Assembly: GCA_914767715.1 (NCBI GenBank)
Contig: OU612065.1
Coordinates: 27,964,001 to 28,028,000 of the forward strand
Direction of reading: 5' to 3'
Length of the DNA stretch: 64,000 nt
Origin: Membranipora membranacea
Lineage: Eukaryota; Bryozoa; Gymnolaemata; Cheilostomatida; Membraniporidae
Shown: in pieces, positions 1 through 15,677 of the stretch
How positions within the stretch are numbered: the first letter of the stretch is position 1
Layout: each line of letters opens with the position of its first letter
Translations under genes and position numbers: made by a program
Notes under the pieces: model-generated
What the model was told of the DNA's origin: nothing
The model's input: the letters and a program-made list of their open reading frames with translations, nothing else
Databases searched by the model: none

Positions 1-1731
1 AAGCACACTACCATAAACATTGCATCAAAAATTATTCCAGGAAAACTTATGAAAAGGTCACAACGTGGGTTAAGTTCTTATTTGTGTTGAAAATTGTATT
101 GGGTGGATTTTTTTTATGTCTAACCATAGTTCAAAACCCTGAAAACTCTAGGGAGTAAAATATTTGCAGGAGGAAATGCTCACAATTTCACACACGCCTT
201 AAACAGGTGATATTCAACCCTCACTTTATTTAGACTCTCACCTCTGCTTGCAAAAATTTAGTGCTAGCTAACATTAAGTCACCCATAAACTGGCTAAACT
301 AAGCTAAACATTACTCCTCCAGGGTAACCACAAGTTTTTTTATGTATTGTAATGTCTTATTCAGCATCTTTTTATTATCTTAAGTAGAGTCTGTGTGTAA
401 ATTTGTGGTACGGTGATGGCATAGGTCTAAGCAGTTGACACCCTTTACAATAAGACCATAACCACTTCATTCCCCCCCCCCCCCCCGCTTTTATATATCT
501 ACTTACAGATTTGTTAAGCAAGCTTTTAACTTAGCTGCTAGATTTGATGTGAGATAGAATCATTTTTTGTTCGAAGATTGTACCTCCTGCTGTTGTGTTG
601 GGATCCAGTTAGGTGATTATATTTTTCCTCTGATTAATCTAAAGTTTTATCGTTCATTCAGTGATGCGGCAAAGGACGAAAAACCACACAAAAAGGCTTA
701 CAATAACTATTCAGATCTAAGATCATTGATCATAGTCAAGAAGCACCAACTTTTTTACAAGATGACCAAGTAAAAAAATACTCTGCATGTATTTGTGTCA
801 ATGCAAGTTTTCACATGTATTTTGTGTAGAGATTATTCATGTCCTTTTTTTGCTTGCCCACAGTTTGACGCAGGTACCATCACATTTAGGTATGTGTTTT
901 AATGATGTTATATTTAATTTAAACAGGTTTGCTCAAATATTCTACCATCCAATTAGTCAATGAAGAGAATTTGTACCTTCGATAATCTTGAAGTATATAT
1001 TGAATACTGGTTTTCACAAGCACGTATTATAGAAATACTAGCTTATCTTGCTTTCCTTCTTGTTTACACAGGTCATATTATTGTTGTATGTTTTAATGTT
1101 ATACATGTTTATACATAAATCTCATCTCCCAACTAGTCAATGAAGGGGATTTCTACCTTGGTAAAGAATTTATTATATGAATACAGGTTTTCAGTGCATT
1201 CGATATGCCCATTATTTCGTCTTTCTTCACATTGACACAGGTCACATTGCGAATATATCTTATTTTTTCCTTGTCTGTACATGAATGGCATTTCTAAATT
1301 GGTCAATAAAGAGGATTTCCTTGTGCCTCAATAGATAATACACGCACACCAGAATGCTCATAAAGAAAAACGAAATTTCGCAATTTTTTTGTCTTTTTTT
1401 GCCTCTGTTGAAAAAATGTGTTCTCTGAGAGTTGTAAATTTTACATATTTAGATTCGCAGCGAAATTCCGGTCTAGTATCACTTGATTCTATGTACATCC
1501 CAAGAGAAATTATTGAACGCAATTTTTTGATCACTTATTGGCAAGTAGCTTCTGGACTAAGTTACAGATTACCATTAAACTTGGGACTAACGCATTTTCA
1601 TTTCCTAAATTTTACAGCTTATTTTCCACTGAACACCTCTGATGATTCCGACCTCAATTTAATGTACTATTATACTAATTTCACTAACGGTTTTGGTCAA
1701 ATATGTTCAACACATCACATGGATAAAATCT
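1..1731. other. Intergenic DNA downstream of TYMS, no gene seen
   Basis: No convincing coding region. The longest open frames (567-773 and 1389-1751) lack an ATG at their start, resemble no family I know, and the second overlaps the thymidylate synthase stop on the other strand. A run of 14-16 C lies near 473-486. Positions 861-1331 hold diverged tandem repeats described separately. Confidence 0.6.
861..1331. repeat. Three diverged tandem copies, period about 170-200 bp
   Basis: Copies begin near 861, 1062 and 1233. Each carries an 'ACACAGGTCA'-like block, then a 'GTTTTAATG'-like block in the first two, then a block resembling 'AGTCAATGAAGAGAATTTGTACC'. Copies differ by many substitutions and small indels, so this is an old duplication. 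No coding potential seen. Confidence 0.5.
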
Positions 1732-5492
<3,761 letters not shown>

Positions 5493-5979
5493 CTATATAT
5501 CAGATTGCTATTTCTACAACAACATGTAGCTTAAAGTGTATATTGATCAATACGTGCCAAACCAGATTATTGGTTATTATCACTAAATCGGCTTTCAAGA
5601 TACATGTATGTCTCCGACAGTGCCTCTCCCCGAAAAACCCAAACATTAAATTATTAGTGACAAAAAGTCATCGGCTGGTTTGAAACCATTTATTTGGCTG
5701 AAACCTTAAAAAAAATGACACAATAATAATTATTATAAGTTGACAACCAAAGTGTATGAACAAAGAGAACAGGCCCATATGCTTATTTGAGATCAAAATA
5801 GCACAGCCCTCAAGCCTCTCTCTAGTTATGTATTTTTCATTTTTCAAGGGTATACTGGCTTATATATGCAAACATTCAATCTTTTGACCTATGTTCTAGT
5901 CAGATTGATGTTGCTTAAAATCTTCTTTAATTTGACCAAGACTTTTGGAAATCTGGTGTATTGAAGAATAAGTGTTTGT
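5493..5979. other. Short intergenic gap between SMYD 3' end and TYMS start
   Basis: About 490 bases that must hold the TYMS promoter and 5' UTR and the 3' end of the SMYD transcript. AT-rich; no TATA box or other motif stands out to me. Confidence 0.5.
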
Positions 5980-7383
5980 TTAACAAGCCTGCATGTCTCT
6001 TTTACACTCATCAACATCAACAACCACCATCTTTGTCATCGAATGTTCAGTCCCGTGAGTGATACACATCATTGAATATGCCAGCTCATAGTGTTTTATT
6101 GCCGCACTGTATAAGTCAAGGTGCCATGCTAGCCGAGCTTGCTTCCATTGGTGAAGGCCATGGGTAGAATATCTGACTGGATAGTACAGTTTGAAGAGCT
6201 CAGTTAGCTCTTCACCTAAGCCATAGGCTTCCCGGGACCTGTCTTGCTCACTCAGTGTAGCATACAGGGTACTCTTTACTAAAGTTCTTGTCAGGTTGAT
6301 ATTACTTAGAATATTCTTTGTTTTGTCTAGGAAGCTGTTCAGTTCTTTGGGACCAACAGAAGCATTTTGTAGAGCGGCTTGTACTAGCTTGTTGCTTCCA
6401 AGAACAGATTCTTCAACCAGTTGTATGTACGACGAATCATGAATTTCTTTCTTGCATTGAATACATGAAAAGAATTGCCTGTCATCTTTTTCCCTGAGAA
6501 GAACTAGACCCCTGCAATCAGGACATATTGATGACTCAAGGTTTGCTTCATTTTCTTCATCGGCACATTTGATGCATTGGCAGGTAAAGCAGTAATCCTC
6601 AAGTAGACTAGATTGCCTTTCAGCTCTTGGGGTCATCGGATCTATATAATTAACAAATATGGCTTCCTTAGATGTGTCAATATCACGTATGGCGCGCACT
6701 GTAAGAATGACACCATCACATATATGGACAGCGTTAGGGGCACACGAGTGGTTGAAAACAGAAGGGCTAAGATAGAGACATGCACCAATTTCCTGGGTAC
6801 TCATGGATGTCAGAGTATATCCATTAAAACTCAGTCTGCCTAGCTCTGGTATCATGTCCTCGCCGGATTTCATTCCCAGCTCTCGAAGTTTACTAGTCCC
6901 CACGTAGGCATTAATGGTCACCATTAATTTTAGCAGTGCATCTTTTCTTTCAACATCTGTTTCAAATATCTGTGTTTGAGTACATAGGTCATCCCATTCC
7001 CTCCATTGGGGATCATTGTCTACAACTCTAACTCCTTTTGCCAGCTTCCACAGAATCTTAGTCATCAGTCTCACGCTGTCCGGTGGCACTTTTGGAGATA
7101 TTGCTTTAAGTAAGGGGCATTCAAATTTATGATAAACCCAGGATTTCTTCTGACATATTTTGTTGCAATAATGCTCATATTTACAGGATCCACATTTTAG
7201 AAGACGTGAGCTTAGAGGAGGTTTTGCACACCAATCACAAAATGCACCATTCACTTTTGCCGCTATAACATGACTGAACGGGTCGGCTCTGCAGATCAGA
7301 TCTCCTGCTTTAAATTTTCTATTCCTTAGAGCCGAAGGTAGAGAATTGACTGAAGTGTCTCTCACATCCCTCTTTTCCATCAT
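5980..7383 (-). CDS. SET and MYND domain lysine methyltransferase, SMYD1/2/3-like, intronless
   Basis: Single uninterrupted 467-residue frame starting at a double ATG. The MYND zinc finger is at residues 49-89 (Cys49, 52, 64, 67, 73, 77, His85, Cys89). The split SET domain includes NHSC at 211-214 and FVNYIDP at about 243-249. Post-SET cysteines at 268, 270 and 273 follow (CxCxxC). A second Cys pair set (CPDC 287-290, CIQC 307-310) looks like an extra zinc ribbon. The C-terminal third is helical and matches the TPR-like domain of SMYD proteins. Family members transfer methyl groups from S-adenosylmethionine to lysines of histones or cytoplasmic proteins. The phrase PPDSVRL after the MYND finger recalls SMYD3, but I would not fix the paralogue. 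Being intronless among intron-rich neighbours suggests an old retrocopy or intron loss; the frame is intact. Confidence 0.9.
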   Translation of the reverse strand: MMEKRDVRDTSVNSLPSALRNRKFKAGDLICRADPFSHVIAAKVNGAFCDWCAKPPLSSRLLKCGSCKYEHYCNKICQKKSWVYHKFECPLLKAISPKVPPDSVRLMTKILWKLAKGVRVVDNDPQWREWDDLCTQTQIFETDVERKDALLKLMVTINAYVGTSKLRELGMKSGEDMIPELGRLSFNGYTLTSMSTQEIGACLYLSPSVFNHSCAPNAVHICDGVILTVRAIRDIDTSKEAIFVNYIDPMTPRAERQSSLLEDYCFTCQCIKCADEENEANLESSICPDCRGLVLLREKDDRQFFSCIQCKKEIHDSSYIQLVEESVLGSNKLVQAALQNASVGPKELNSFLDKTKNILSNINLTRTLVKSTLYATLSEQDRSREAYGLGEELTELFKLYYPVRYSTHGLHQWKQARLAWHLDLYSAAIKHYELAYSMMCITHGTEHSMTKMVVVDVDECKRDMQAC

Positions 7384-8471
7384 CAGTCCTGAATAACGAA
7401 AAACTCCTGAGTCCTTACGTTCACATCAAATTCCAGGGTCTCGTACCCAACTTTCTAATTTCCCTAGATTTAATACATGTAACTGTCACTTGCGAATTAT
7501 TATGATAAAAAAGGGTAGAGCCCCACATACATATATATATATGTAGCTACTATTCTTTAGTACTACGTTGGTACCTCAAACAAGAATGGTGCAAATCATC
7601 AATTTGATAATAATATCAATATTAAGTCAATTAGTGCCAATCATTCTGACACATCAACACTCACTTTTTACTAACACGATTCTTCCTTCCTCTTAGTTGT
7701 GTATTTATTATCGTGATACAATACTTTCACATTGTTCATGAGTCCAGTGGATCCTCCTCTACTACTGAGTACCCCAGTGATCTGTCCTGACAGGTATGCT
7801 TACTAACTGAAATAACAACAAACAATCATCTAGCAATAGAGCGGCATGTCGATCACAATTTTGTAAAATTCATTCAGAAGCAGGCAAAATTATCATAATA
7901 TTTATAATCATTTATGAATCTCATTATTAATACCACCAACCAAGGTGTAACGCTGTCTTACCGATCAATCAATGAAGAGATTTAGGAGAGTTTATTGGTC
8001 ATAGACTCCAGTCAATCCAGGGGTATCTCAGTTAAAACCGCTAAAATTGCAACCAATCTAATCACTGTTCACTAACTCAATCCAATTGACATTTTGGCAA
8101 AGTTAAAGTATAAAGACATGTAAATTCCAAGGGCACAATATATATGGCCATGGGTCTCACTGAGTCACTCCGAAATCGCTAACACTCTGACGCATCATTT
8201 TTGGCAGTTAGTTGACAAGCAGAGGTTGTTCCTCGGTCGCCAACACGAGGAGAGGTTTTGGAATGTTCCTCTGAAACTCTATATCCAGGAGTGTAGCCTC
8301 GCCTGGTATGTGAAGTTGATCATATTAATTAAAAATTAAGTGGATCGCTCATTCTTTCTAATCGAAAGACTACAACTCACATTAGACTGGTGCCAGTGAG
8401 TGATCAACGAGGTACTCTAACGCTAGCTAAACTAGTCTACTGTTACTCAGTCCTTGCAGTGACTGACTGAC

Positions 8472-8501
8472 CAGTCCAAGGAGTACTCCAGTCCTTGGAC
8501 T
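8472..8501. repeat. Small hairpin, CAAGGAG-type
   Basis: Arms CAGTCCAAGG and CCTTGGACTG around an 11-base loop. It shares the AAGGAGT core with hairpins at 9.9, 17.7, 45.5 and 62.6 kb. No clean flanking duplication. Confidence 0.5.
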
Positions 8502-9427
8502 GACGCACTCACAGACAGTCACTGCTGCTGCCGTCACTTACATACATTCTCACCTCACCTAGATATTCATGTATTTATATTCCTTCCTTAAGTTCAATAC
8601 ACTACAGCAAAGATTCACCAGTTGAAAAATATGATGGGAGGATGAGAATTGAATTAGAGTGATATAAATTAGAGTATATATAAATTTTATTCCTTTCAAT
8701 GCTACAGAGCTATTTGATAGTGGTATTGCCGCCAAATTATGACACCATACTATTTTTCCCATATGTAATAAGCAGAACATGAAGATATCAGTGCTCAATC
8801 TAAGAGTTTCAGTTCATACTGTCCACGTGATATAAGGTAAGCGTGAAATCTAACCAATGAGGAAGTTCATTGATCTAACCATGTCGGGTTGTTTCACTTT
8901 AACTTTTTTGTTGCGCGACAAGGAAAAGCAGATTATGTGAGTATGAGTTTCCACCAGTGACCATTGATTGAGCTCCATGTCTGGAAGATTGGAATAGCAT
9001 AATTAGATTTATTTTGCCCAACAGTGGGCTTGCAAAAATAGCCAGTCCTTCGTCGAATTCTAGAAATATCATTATCATACTCCCAGCAAAAACTAGGTAA
9101 TGTTTGACTGGCCCCCTTGAGCTTGAGAGGGGCGGTCAAACCATTGCCAAAGTCCCAGGTTTCGGAGTAGACCTGTGGACTGAAAGTGAATACTCACTGT
9201 ACTGCTTCTGCTTGCAGTTTTGTGAAACAGGGAATTACCTAGGGCTAAACTAAAGAGTATTCCGTGTCTAGCTAGGTTATATATTATTCATCATGCTAGG
9301 AGACGTAGGAGGGACAGCTAATCAGCCATGTCAGATGTGTGTGTCCCTCTGTTGAGGTTTCTAACTGTATAATAATGAAATCATAATTGAATTCCGTGGT
9401 TCCCACTCATTGGCATCATAGGGATCA

Positions 9428-9497
9428 GGGATAGCTCAGTGTCAGAGGCGTTGGACTCAGGATCATTAGTTCCTGAGTTCGAGCCCCACCGGGTGCC
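9428..9497 (+). repeat. tRNA-derived SINE head
   Basis: An A-box-like TAGCTCAGTGTCAGAGG near 9432 and a B-box-like GAGTTCGAGCCCC at 9475-9487 have tRNA spacing. The anticodon and T stems do not pair properly, so this is a SINE promoter rather than a working tRNA. About 140 bases of unrelated body follow, to roughly 9640. Confidence 0.55.
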
Positions 9498-9898
9498 ACT
9501 GTTTGTCTAGTACTACCTGATTTGGCTGTCGCGGGCCATTAACCCTAGCCGACCTGGAATAGAATAATGGACGATGGCTTGCCATATTGCCTAATACCTT
9601 CAAAATTGAAGTTGGCGATTACTCATAAGAAATATTATCAAATCAATCTCCTTGATTGATCAAATCATCAGTTATTTTCTCCCATGCAAATTCAAGGGGA
9701 AGTAAGCTGTGTTTAACTCAGGGAGAATGGTTGAAGTCAAATAACGGGTGTGATTAACATAACTCATTACTGATTTAATAAATCACGAGTAACACATGCG
9801 AAACATCAAGGAAAACACTGAAGGACAACATAAAGATTTCCGAGACAAACTCAGTAAATTCCAACAAAAGTTGCCTGAAGAAGACACTTTCTCCCCTT

Positions 9899-9942
9899 GA
9901 TCAACCAAGGAGTAAAAGAGCTCTTTTACTCCTTGGATCAAC
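9899..9942. mobile_element. Perfect 30-bp palindrome between 7-bp direct repeats
   Basis: The palindrome 9906-9935 has arms CAAGGAGTAAAAGAG and its exact complement with no loop. It is bordered by GATCAAC at 9899-9905 and 9936-9942. The direct repeat looks like a target-site duplication, so the palindrome reads as an inserted micro-element. Confidence 0.55.
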
Positions 9943-10199
9943 GGCCTGATAAAGAAAAGAAACAACCTAAAAAAGCTGAGCAAAATCTCAGGTTAGCTCA
10001 AATTGAAAAAGGGTACAAAGACTACAAACAGATTGTCCAGAAAAAAACTTGGTGATCTGGGAGAAGGAGGCAAATATAGAGTCCCACCCAGTCAAATGAT
10101 AAGATAAGCCGAAAGATATCCCAGCTGTAAACCGCAGCTGCATCAGACGATATGCACACTTCTCTCTCAACAAGTCCCCAACCCTGCTGATGATGCATT

Positions 10200-11000
10200 G
10201 CTCTATCAACACTGCTGATGCTGACAGATTTCCGAAAAATAGATGTAACAACAACACATGCAGTCATCCTGGACTTTAAATAACATTTGAAAATGTAACA
10301 CCTCCATGTTGGCAACATTTGAGAGATAGAAGGTATCGATCCAAAGCTTGTTAACTTGAGAGGTAACACTGGGAGGAGAAACCTGCATAGACTTCCAGTC
10401 TCTTCCGGTGTACTCGGCCACACATTTTTTTCATTTACATAAACAATATACCACAATCTTTCAACTGTAAGATAATCTTCTATGCTGATGACCTTTGTTC
10501 AGATACCAAGTACAGCTTTGATGAGCAGTCAGTCAGATCTAGACTCCCACTGTGACTGGTCTGTCAAATAGAAAATGCCCTTAAACTCTAATAATAGTGA
10601 ACTCAAAGTTTTCAGCAAAAAAATCATCGCGTCCCCAAATACAGTTTAGGAGTGACCCCCCCTCATGTATGTTGAGGAGGCTATCTATCATAGAGAGACA
10701 GACCTGTGATTTGTCACGTGAGGCTATATGAGGCACTGGAGAAAGCCTAGTTTTTTTATCATTAACTAATATCCGCAGGCCAGTGCTTGAATATGCCGAT
10801 ACCCCATGGAACCCTTCAGACAATAATACAGGTGAGTACATTGAACTTGTACTGGACAAGGCCATCAGGTTCATATAGAACATTAGAGGAGTTTTGGCAT
10901 TAGTAAAGCCCAATTTCTGCTACAACTGCAAACACTTCAAGAGAGAAGAAAGAAACACAGATGAAGACAGACATCAGACCCTATATGTAGCCCACGGTGA
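10200..11000 (+). mobile_element. Degraded non-LTR retrotransposon, reverse transcriptase part
   Basis: With frameshifts and stops, the plus strand shows reverse transcriptase landmarks in the right order. They are a VILDFK segment (about 10260), LPVSSGVLGHTF like the SGVPQGSVLGP block (about 10390-10425), a YIN-like piece, and the catalytic box FYADD, whose YADD codons lie at 10481-10492. Then PVLEYADTPWNPS (about 10780) leads to DKAIRFI (about 10860), the usual C-terminal thumb region. It is dead: several stops interrupt it. CR1/Jockey-type LINEs are the likely source. Confidence 0.65.
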
Positions 11001-11562
11001 ACTTGTCAATAACAGAAGTACATCAACAATGTTAACACAAGTGCTACAAGAGGACAGCCCACCTCGTTCTATTCCCCATCACACTTGTTCTATAACAGCT
11101 TTCTCCCAAGGAGTGTTAGAGACTTGCCATCGGGCCCAAACGCAACTAAACCATATAATACAACAGTTATATACTAGAAAATTGATAAACACTCAGAAAC
11201 AAATGAGGCACTCCCCCATTGTGCCGAAAGGTGAAACCATGTGTACCATATAATTCTACTCAAGATTGACTACGCGAGACTCAGCTGGTCTGTTGAGTGA
11301 AACCACAATCACTAAATGCCACGTGATAGCCTTCTGAAACATGGTATTCAAACCTCAGTACAGATACAGAGACACAAGGTTAGGATAGGGTAGGTGCTAA
11401 AGTTATTATTAAGTCTGACCAAAAAATTCAACCAACAGATGGAGCTAAAGAGAGTGAAAGAACCACAAAATCTTGGAGCAATCAAACATGTTCTACATGA
11501 TGTACCTAAAAATGGCAGCCTTCTTACATATGTAATTTAGTATATGCCGCCAATTAATTTAG

Positions 11563-11737
11563 AATGCCAACACACGGTGGGACCCCATTCTCAACAAGGA
11601 TGTTGAGTCGATTGAAATTATCCATCACATAGCAATCAGGTTTATCAGCTGCCTCAAAGCGTGGCTTCCAGACACTTCAGCAGAGGATAAGTATATACAT
11701 CTCTTTCTATGCAACGAACTCCCCTCTCCCTGAGTTA
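11563..11737 (+). mobile_element. Second LINE fragment (RT thumb region)
   Basis: The frame NANTRWDPILNKDVESIEII, followed by IAIRFISCLKAW, matches the same post-RT region as the piece at about 10780-10870. This marks a second, diverged copy. Only this stretch is readable; the surroundings have many stops. Confidence 0.5.
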
Positions 11738-12615
11738 ATTGTCTCTAGCTTCAATGCGAGAATCAACAAGACCGAAATCATGTCATGTCAGGCATCAGCG
11801 ACTATAACTGCATCATCATAGAAATATCAAACTTTCCAATGAGAGTGAGGAGCAGGACCTTACAAGATCTGGCTGTTTTATAAGGGCTGACTCGCAAGTT
11901 TTCATGACAACCTCTGAACCGAATTGGCTACTCTGGGTGGGTGGAGAATACCTGGTAGTCTACCGAACTAAGTATTCAAAGGGATACTAGTAAATTCACA
12001 TCTTCAACAATATATTAGAGAACATCACTATCATATATCAGTGCGAACCAGAAAAATAACCCTGAGAAATCTCCAGCCTCCTGTCAACGTCATCTTGTGA
12101 GGGAGCTGACAGGATGTGTAGAAGCCTGCTTACTGATGAAGGAAATCCTGATGGAATGAGTAAAAGTTCTGGTCCTACGTTAACCACACAAACATCTGAC
12201 ACCTGGTTTTTAGGAACCGTATCACTAACTCCACTAAGAAGGCAGATACCCTCAACAGGAAACTTAAATCAGTCTTTTCTTCATTAACTATCAGACAACC
12301 ATTATACACATAGATGTTCTACATATTATACGCTCCGCGTTCACCTCCTGTGCTCACCCTCAACTGGTCGCCGCGTCACAGACAAAGCTATCATTAGTGG
12401 TGCATGGGGTCATAGAAAACAAGCTGTGCTAGGAGGTATGATACTTGCAGACTATATTGGAACAGGCCATCAAACATATTAAAAATGTTCATTTGCAATG
12501 TACAACGTCCCCTTCATCTTGATGGGAATGCTGGATACATATTCCTTAGCCTGAAATGTTGTTGGATCAGTGTTGTTATATTTCTTGGTTTGTAGAAGAG
12601 AAACCTCAGCTGATC

Positions 12616-15096
12616 ATGGCGTGGATTCAACATCTTTTTACCATTACTCTACTGTGTGTGCTGCGTACTAAAGCTGATGTTCAAGCACCTTACCGTCTCC
12701 CAACAAGATGTGAAGGTAAAATCTGATTACTATTCTGCTCATCTCAAGAGGCACTAATATCAATGCAATCAATTTTATCCGGTCAAGTTGTTGGTGTATT
12801 CAGTTCAGCCGAGTCAAGTGTTAAATTGCCTCAGGTCAAGTCATGAATAATCATAGGTCAAGTGTTCTGAACATGACATACAAGTCAAAGTTAAGTCATG
12901 AAAATAACTCGGCATCTTGTTAATAGGGTGCACAAAGCTGAGCTGCTCCGTGAGGTCACACCTCGTCTGTCGTTCTCCACTATTCATCAACCCCTTTTTG
13001 GGCAAAATAATCTCACGCTTTTCATCCCCCCCCCCCATCATTAGCATATTCAATCTTCTCCATAACATATTATGGAAAACACTTCAATCAGGACAACACT
13101 AGATATCCATTAGTGATATTCAAGCTTCTGATCATTGTATGTACATTTCTAACCCTTTTTTGTTTCAGTTTGTAAGATCTTTGTACAAGAGCTAAAAGAC
13201 CGACTTGCAGTACTCGACAGGAATAAAGAAGTATTGAGACTTGGACAAGGATTAGATGACTCAGCACTGAAGAAAGTTAGCTATCAGAAATCGTAGGTTC
13301 AATTGAACAATTTTTGACTAGTTATTACGATCTAACAATATGGCCTCAGAAGTCCGAATGTGTAAGAGTTTCCTAAATAAAAGGAGAAACTGTTTATCAG
13401 ATGAATATTGTGATGGTAGCCAGGTTTCACAATAGCTTTCTTCTCTTTTCTCCGACTATTAACAGATATTAGTCACCAACTCAATTGCCCCATACTAGTA
13501 ATCTTTAATTGTTGATGTAGAAAATCTCACGTTTGGAGTTCATGTGTGCGTGTTGTAGTGAGTTGAAGTTGATAGAAGCCATCCATGAACCCCACATTTG
13601 TGATGAAATAAAGAGGTACAACGTGCATGCAGAGAGAGTTGGTTCACTGCGATATGCAAAAGGAATAAGTGAAACTATGTCAACTCTTCATGGACTCAAG
13701 TAGGTGACCTAACGGGTGTAAGCGTCTTTAGATATTAATTAGTCTGTTAAAACAGGTTTTTATAATATCATAGTTGTCTCCTCTTTGTTATATTTATGGA
13801 GTGTACTGTAACCACCCTCCTACAAACAGTCATTCCACAAGCCTGTCTTGACAAGTTTCTTTGTAGGGGAAACAACCCGCCACAACACAACTTGTCAAGA
13901 CAGGCTAATATTACCCAGCACCCAGATGTGGATGGAGATTTAGCTAGTGAGATAACAGTTCTCCGATAGGTTAAAATTAATCCTAAATGAATAGTTATTA
14001 ATTGTTGTTTTTACTTAAAAGTACCATACTAGCCATACTAGCCGATAAATTATGATATATTGCATTGCCAATAAAAAAAAGCAGGTTTAGGATGGTGCTT
14101 TTGTATGCTTCAGTTGAATCGGTGTTCAATTTTCTATTCATGCCAATACAAAACTCTCATTTTTGCAGCATAGTCTTATAACTTATATTAGTAAATGCCA
14201 GCTCGAGCTAAATTCAGCTAGTTATAGGGTGATCCAATTAGCTAGCACTTTATCTTGACTACTCAAGTATGTGCAAAATGGCAAAAATAATTTACTCGCC
14301 TGGGTATTCAATCTATCTCCTAATATTTATCTGTGTGTAGAAACAAAGGAGTGAAGGTAGAGTTGGGTATTCCTGATGAGTTGTGGGATGCGCCTAATGC
14401 AGAGATAGGACAGATGACGAGGGAGTGTTATGGTATAGTAGAGGATCATGAAGAAGATATTGAGGATTGGTACTTTAGTGATGAGAAACTTGACATGGTC
14501 GAACATCTGTGTAGGGAAAAGATACTTGGCAACAAAAACACAGGTAAGAATAATTAACTGAGGTAACTGTGGATCTGGTCTCTCTCACATGACAGAAAAT
14601 GCAATATGTCATAATAATGTTAAACGACAAGATCAATTGATTACTCATTTTGTGAAAAAATTTGATTATATTCATAACCAAAACCAGATAGAATAGAATA
14701 GATAAACCCTGTATGTGGGGTGGGAAAATGTCTGCACGGGTGCTGCGTTGTAAATGATGAATTTAGAGGTTTAACCTCAATGTGACTGGAACCTGCAACT
14801 CCTGGACACCTGCGCAGTGAATAGCCAGTTTCCTCGTCATGATAGTGGTACTATTTTGTAAGCCTGCTGCTGCTCAGTGAGACAAACATAATATTCCAAT
14901 TATGGTAGAGAGTAAGCACTTTATGAATTCTTCCATCATTTTTATAGCCTGCTTGGATGAGAAGTGGACAGGGAAAGAACGTCTTGATGGCGCATCAGAT
15001 GAAAAAATGAAAGGCAATAACAGCAAGCAAAAAAAAGATGCAAACACGAAAGAAAAGAAGAGAAAGATTACTAATGAGAAAAAAGAGGAATTATGA
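12616..15096 (+). CDS. Canopy homolog 3/4, ER chaperone-type saposin-like protein
   Basis: Canopy proteins are resident in the endoplasmic reticulum; vertebrate CNPY3 and CNPY4 help Toll-like receptors fold and reach the surface. Five exons: 12616-12715, 13169-13292, 13559-13699, 14341-14543 and 14948-15096. They give 238 residues with all borders GT-AG. Residues 1-20 form a signal peptide. CEVCKIFVQEL starts at Cys32, then YQKSELKLIEAIHEPHICDE, GSLRYAKGISETMSTLHGLK, NKGVKVELGIPDELWDAPNA and IEDWYF, all hallmarks of CNPY3/4. The tail is strongly lysine-rich and ends KEEL, which resembles a KDEL-type ER retrieval signal. Exon 4 opens with an in-frame splice to AAC AAA GGA. It is convergent with JMJD6. 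CNPY3 and CNPY4 cannot be separated from sequence alone; an unduplicated ancestor is plausible. Confidence 0.93.
13840..13906. mobile_element. Hairpin element, AGCCTGTC family, in canopy intron 3
   Basis: Perfect 18-bp arms AGCCTGTCTTGACAAGTT (13840-13857) and complement (13889-13906) around a 31-base loop. The same arm sequence recurs at 37.5, 41.2, 42.4 and 61.2 kb. Flanks CATTCCACA and ATATTACCC are only loosely alike, so any duplication has decayed. Confidence 0.6.
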
Positions 15097-15297
15097 CCAA
15101 CAAGTGATGAAAATATGATGGTTTTACCTTAGAAGACTATCATGTGTGGTCATAGTGAGAACAGATTTGTCTGGGTTGTTACTGATTATTCGCACTGCTG
15201 CCTTTGCTTCATGCACATGTTCTGTATAAAGTTACACTGCTGTATATAATGATATTTTTGGTTACTTACTGAATGGTTAATTGCGTTTATTTTGTAC

Positions 15298-15338
15298 AAT
15301 AAAATAAAGTCATTTGTGGCACTAAGAGTTTGTTTATT
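15298..15338. promoter_or_regulatory. Facing poly(A) signals of canopy (+) and JMJD6 (-)
   Basis: Plus-strand AATAAA occurs at 15298-15303 and 15303-15308, about 200 bases after the canopy stop. Minus-strand AATAAA (TTTATT at 15333-15338) lies about 340 bases past the JMJD6 stop. The two 3' ends should therefore abut or overlap. The hexamers are seen directly; their use is inference. Confidence 0.5.
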
Positions 15339-15677
15339 TTCTTATTTTAATCCTACACAAGCAATGGGATCAAAAATGATTTCCCTCAAATAAAGATTAT
15401 TGATGTTTACTATATTAAAGATTATCCCTAACTATATTTTAACAAACAGATATATTGACAAGTATGAGTGGATAGGAGTTGTTCCATCAATGTAAAATAG
15501 TTGATGACTCCACAACCAATTCTGCACAGGCTGCTGGCATGAATTCAGGTCTGTTATATACCAATGCCAGCACAATAATGACTGAGATGTCTACGATAAT
15601 ATCTGTCTGGGATAATTTGAATTAAGGTTAAAGAGGAATGATGCTGGATTTATCTTCTCAACAAGTGCAGTGTGTGA
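15339..15677. other. JMJD6 3' UTR region
   Basis: Noncoding stretch between the JMJD6 stop and its likely poly(A) signal. Nothing else recognised. Confidence 0.45.

Larger units (their letters stand above)
7384..12615. other. Divergent intergenic region SMYD/canopy, repeat-rich
   Basis: Holds the start regions of both flanking genes. Inside are a small hairpin (8472-8501), a tRNA-like SINE head (9428-9497), a palindrome with flanking duplication (9899-9942) and degraded LINE reverse transcriptase pieces (10200-11000 and 11563-11737). The rest, including 7400-8460, 8510-9420 and 11740-12600, shows no gene I can support. Confidence 0.6.

Noticed and set aside
9428-9497. Functional tRNA gene
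   Set aside because: A and B boxes are present but the anticodon and T stems do not pair; a SINE head explains it better.
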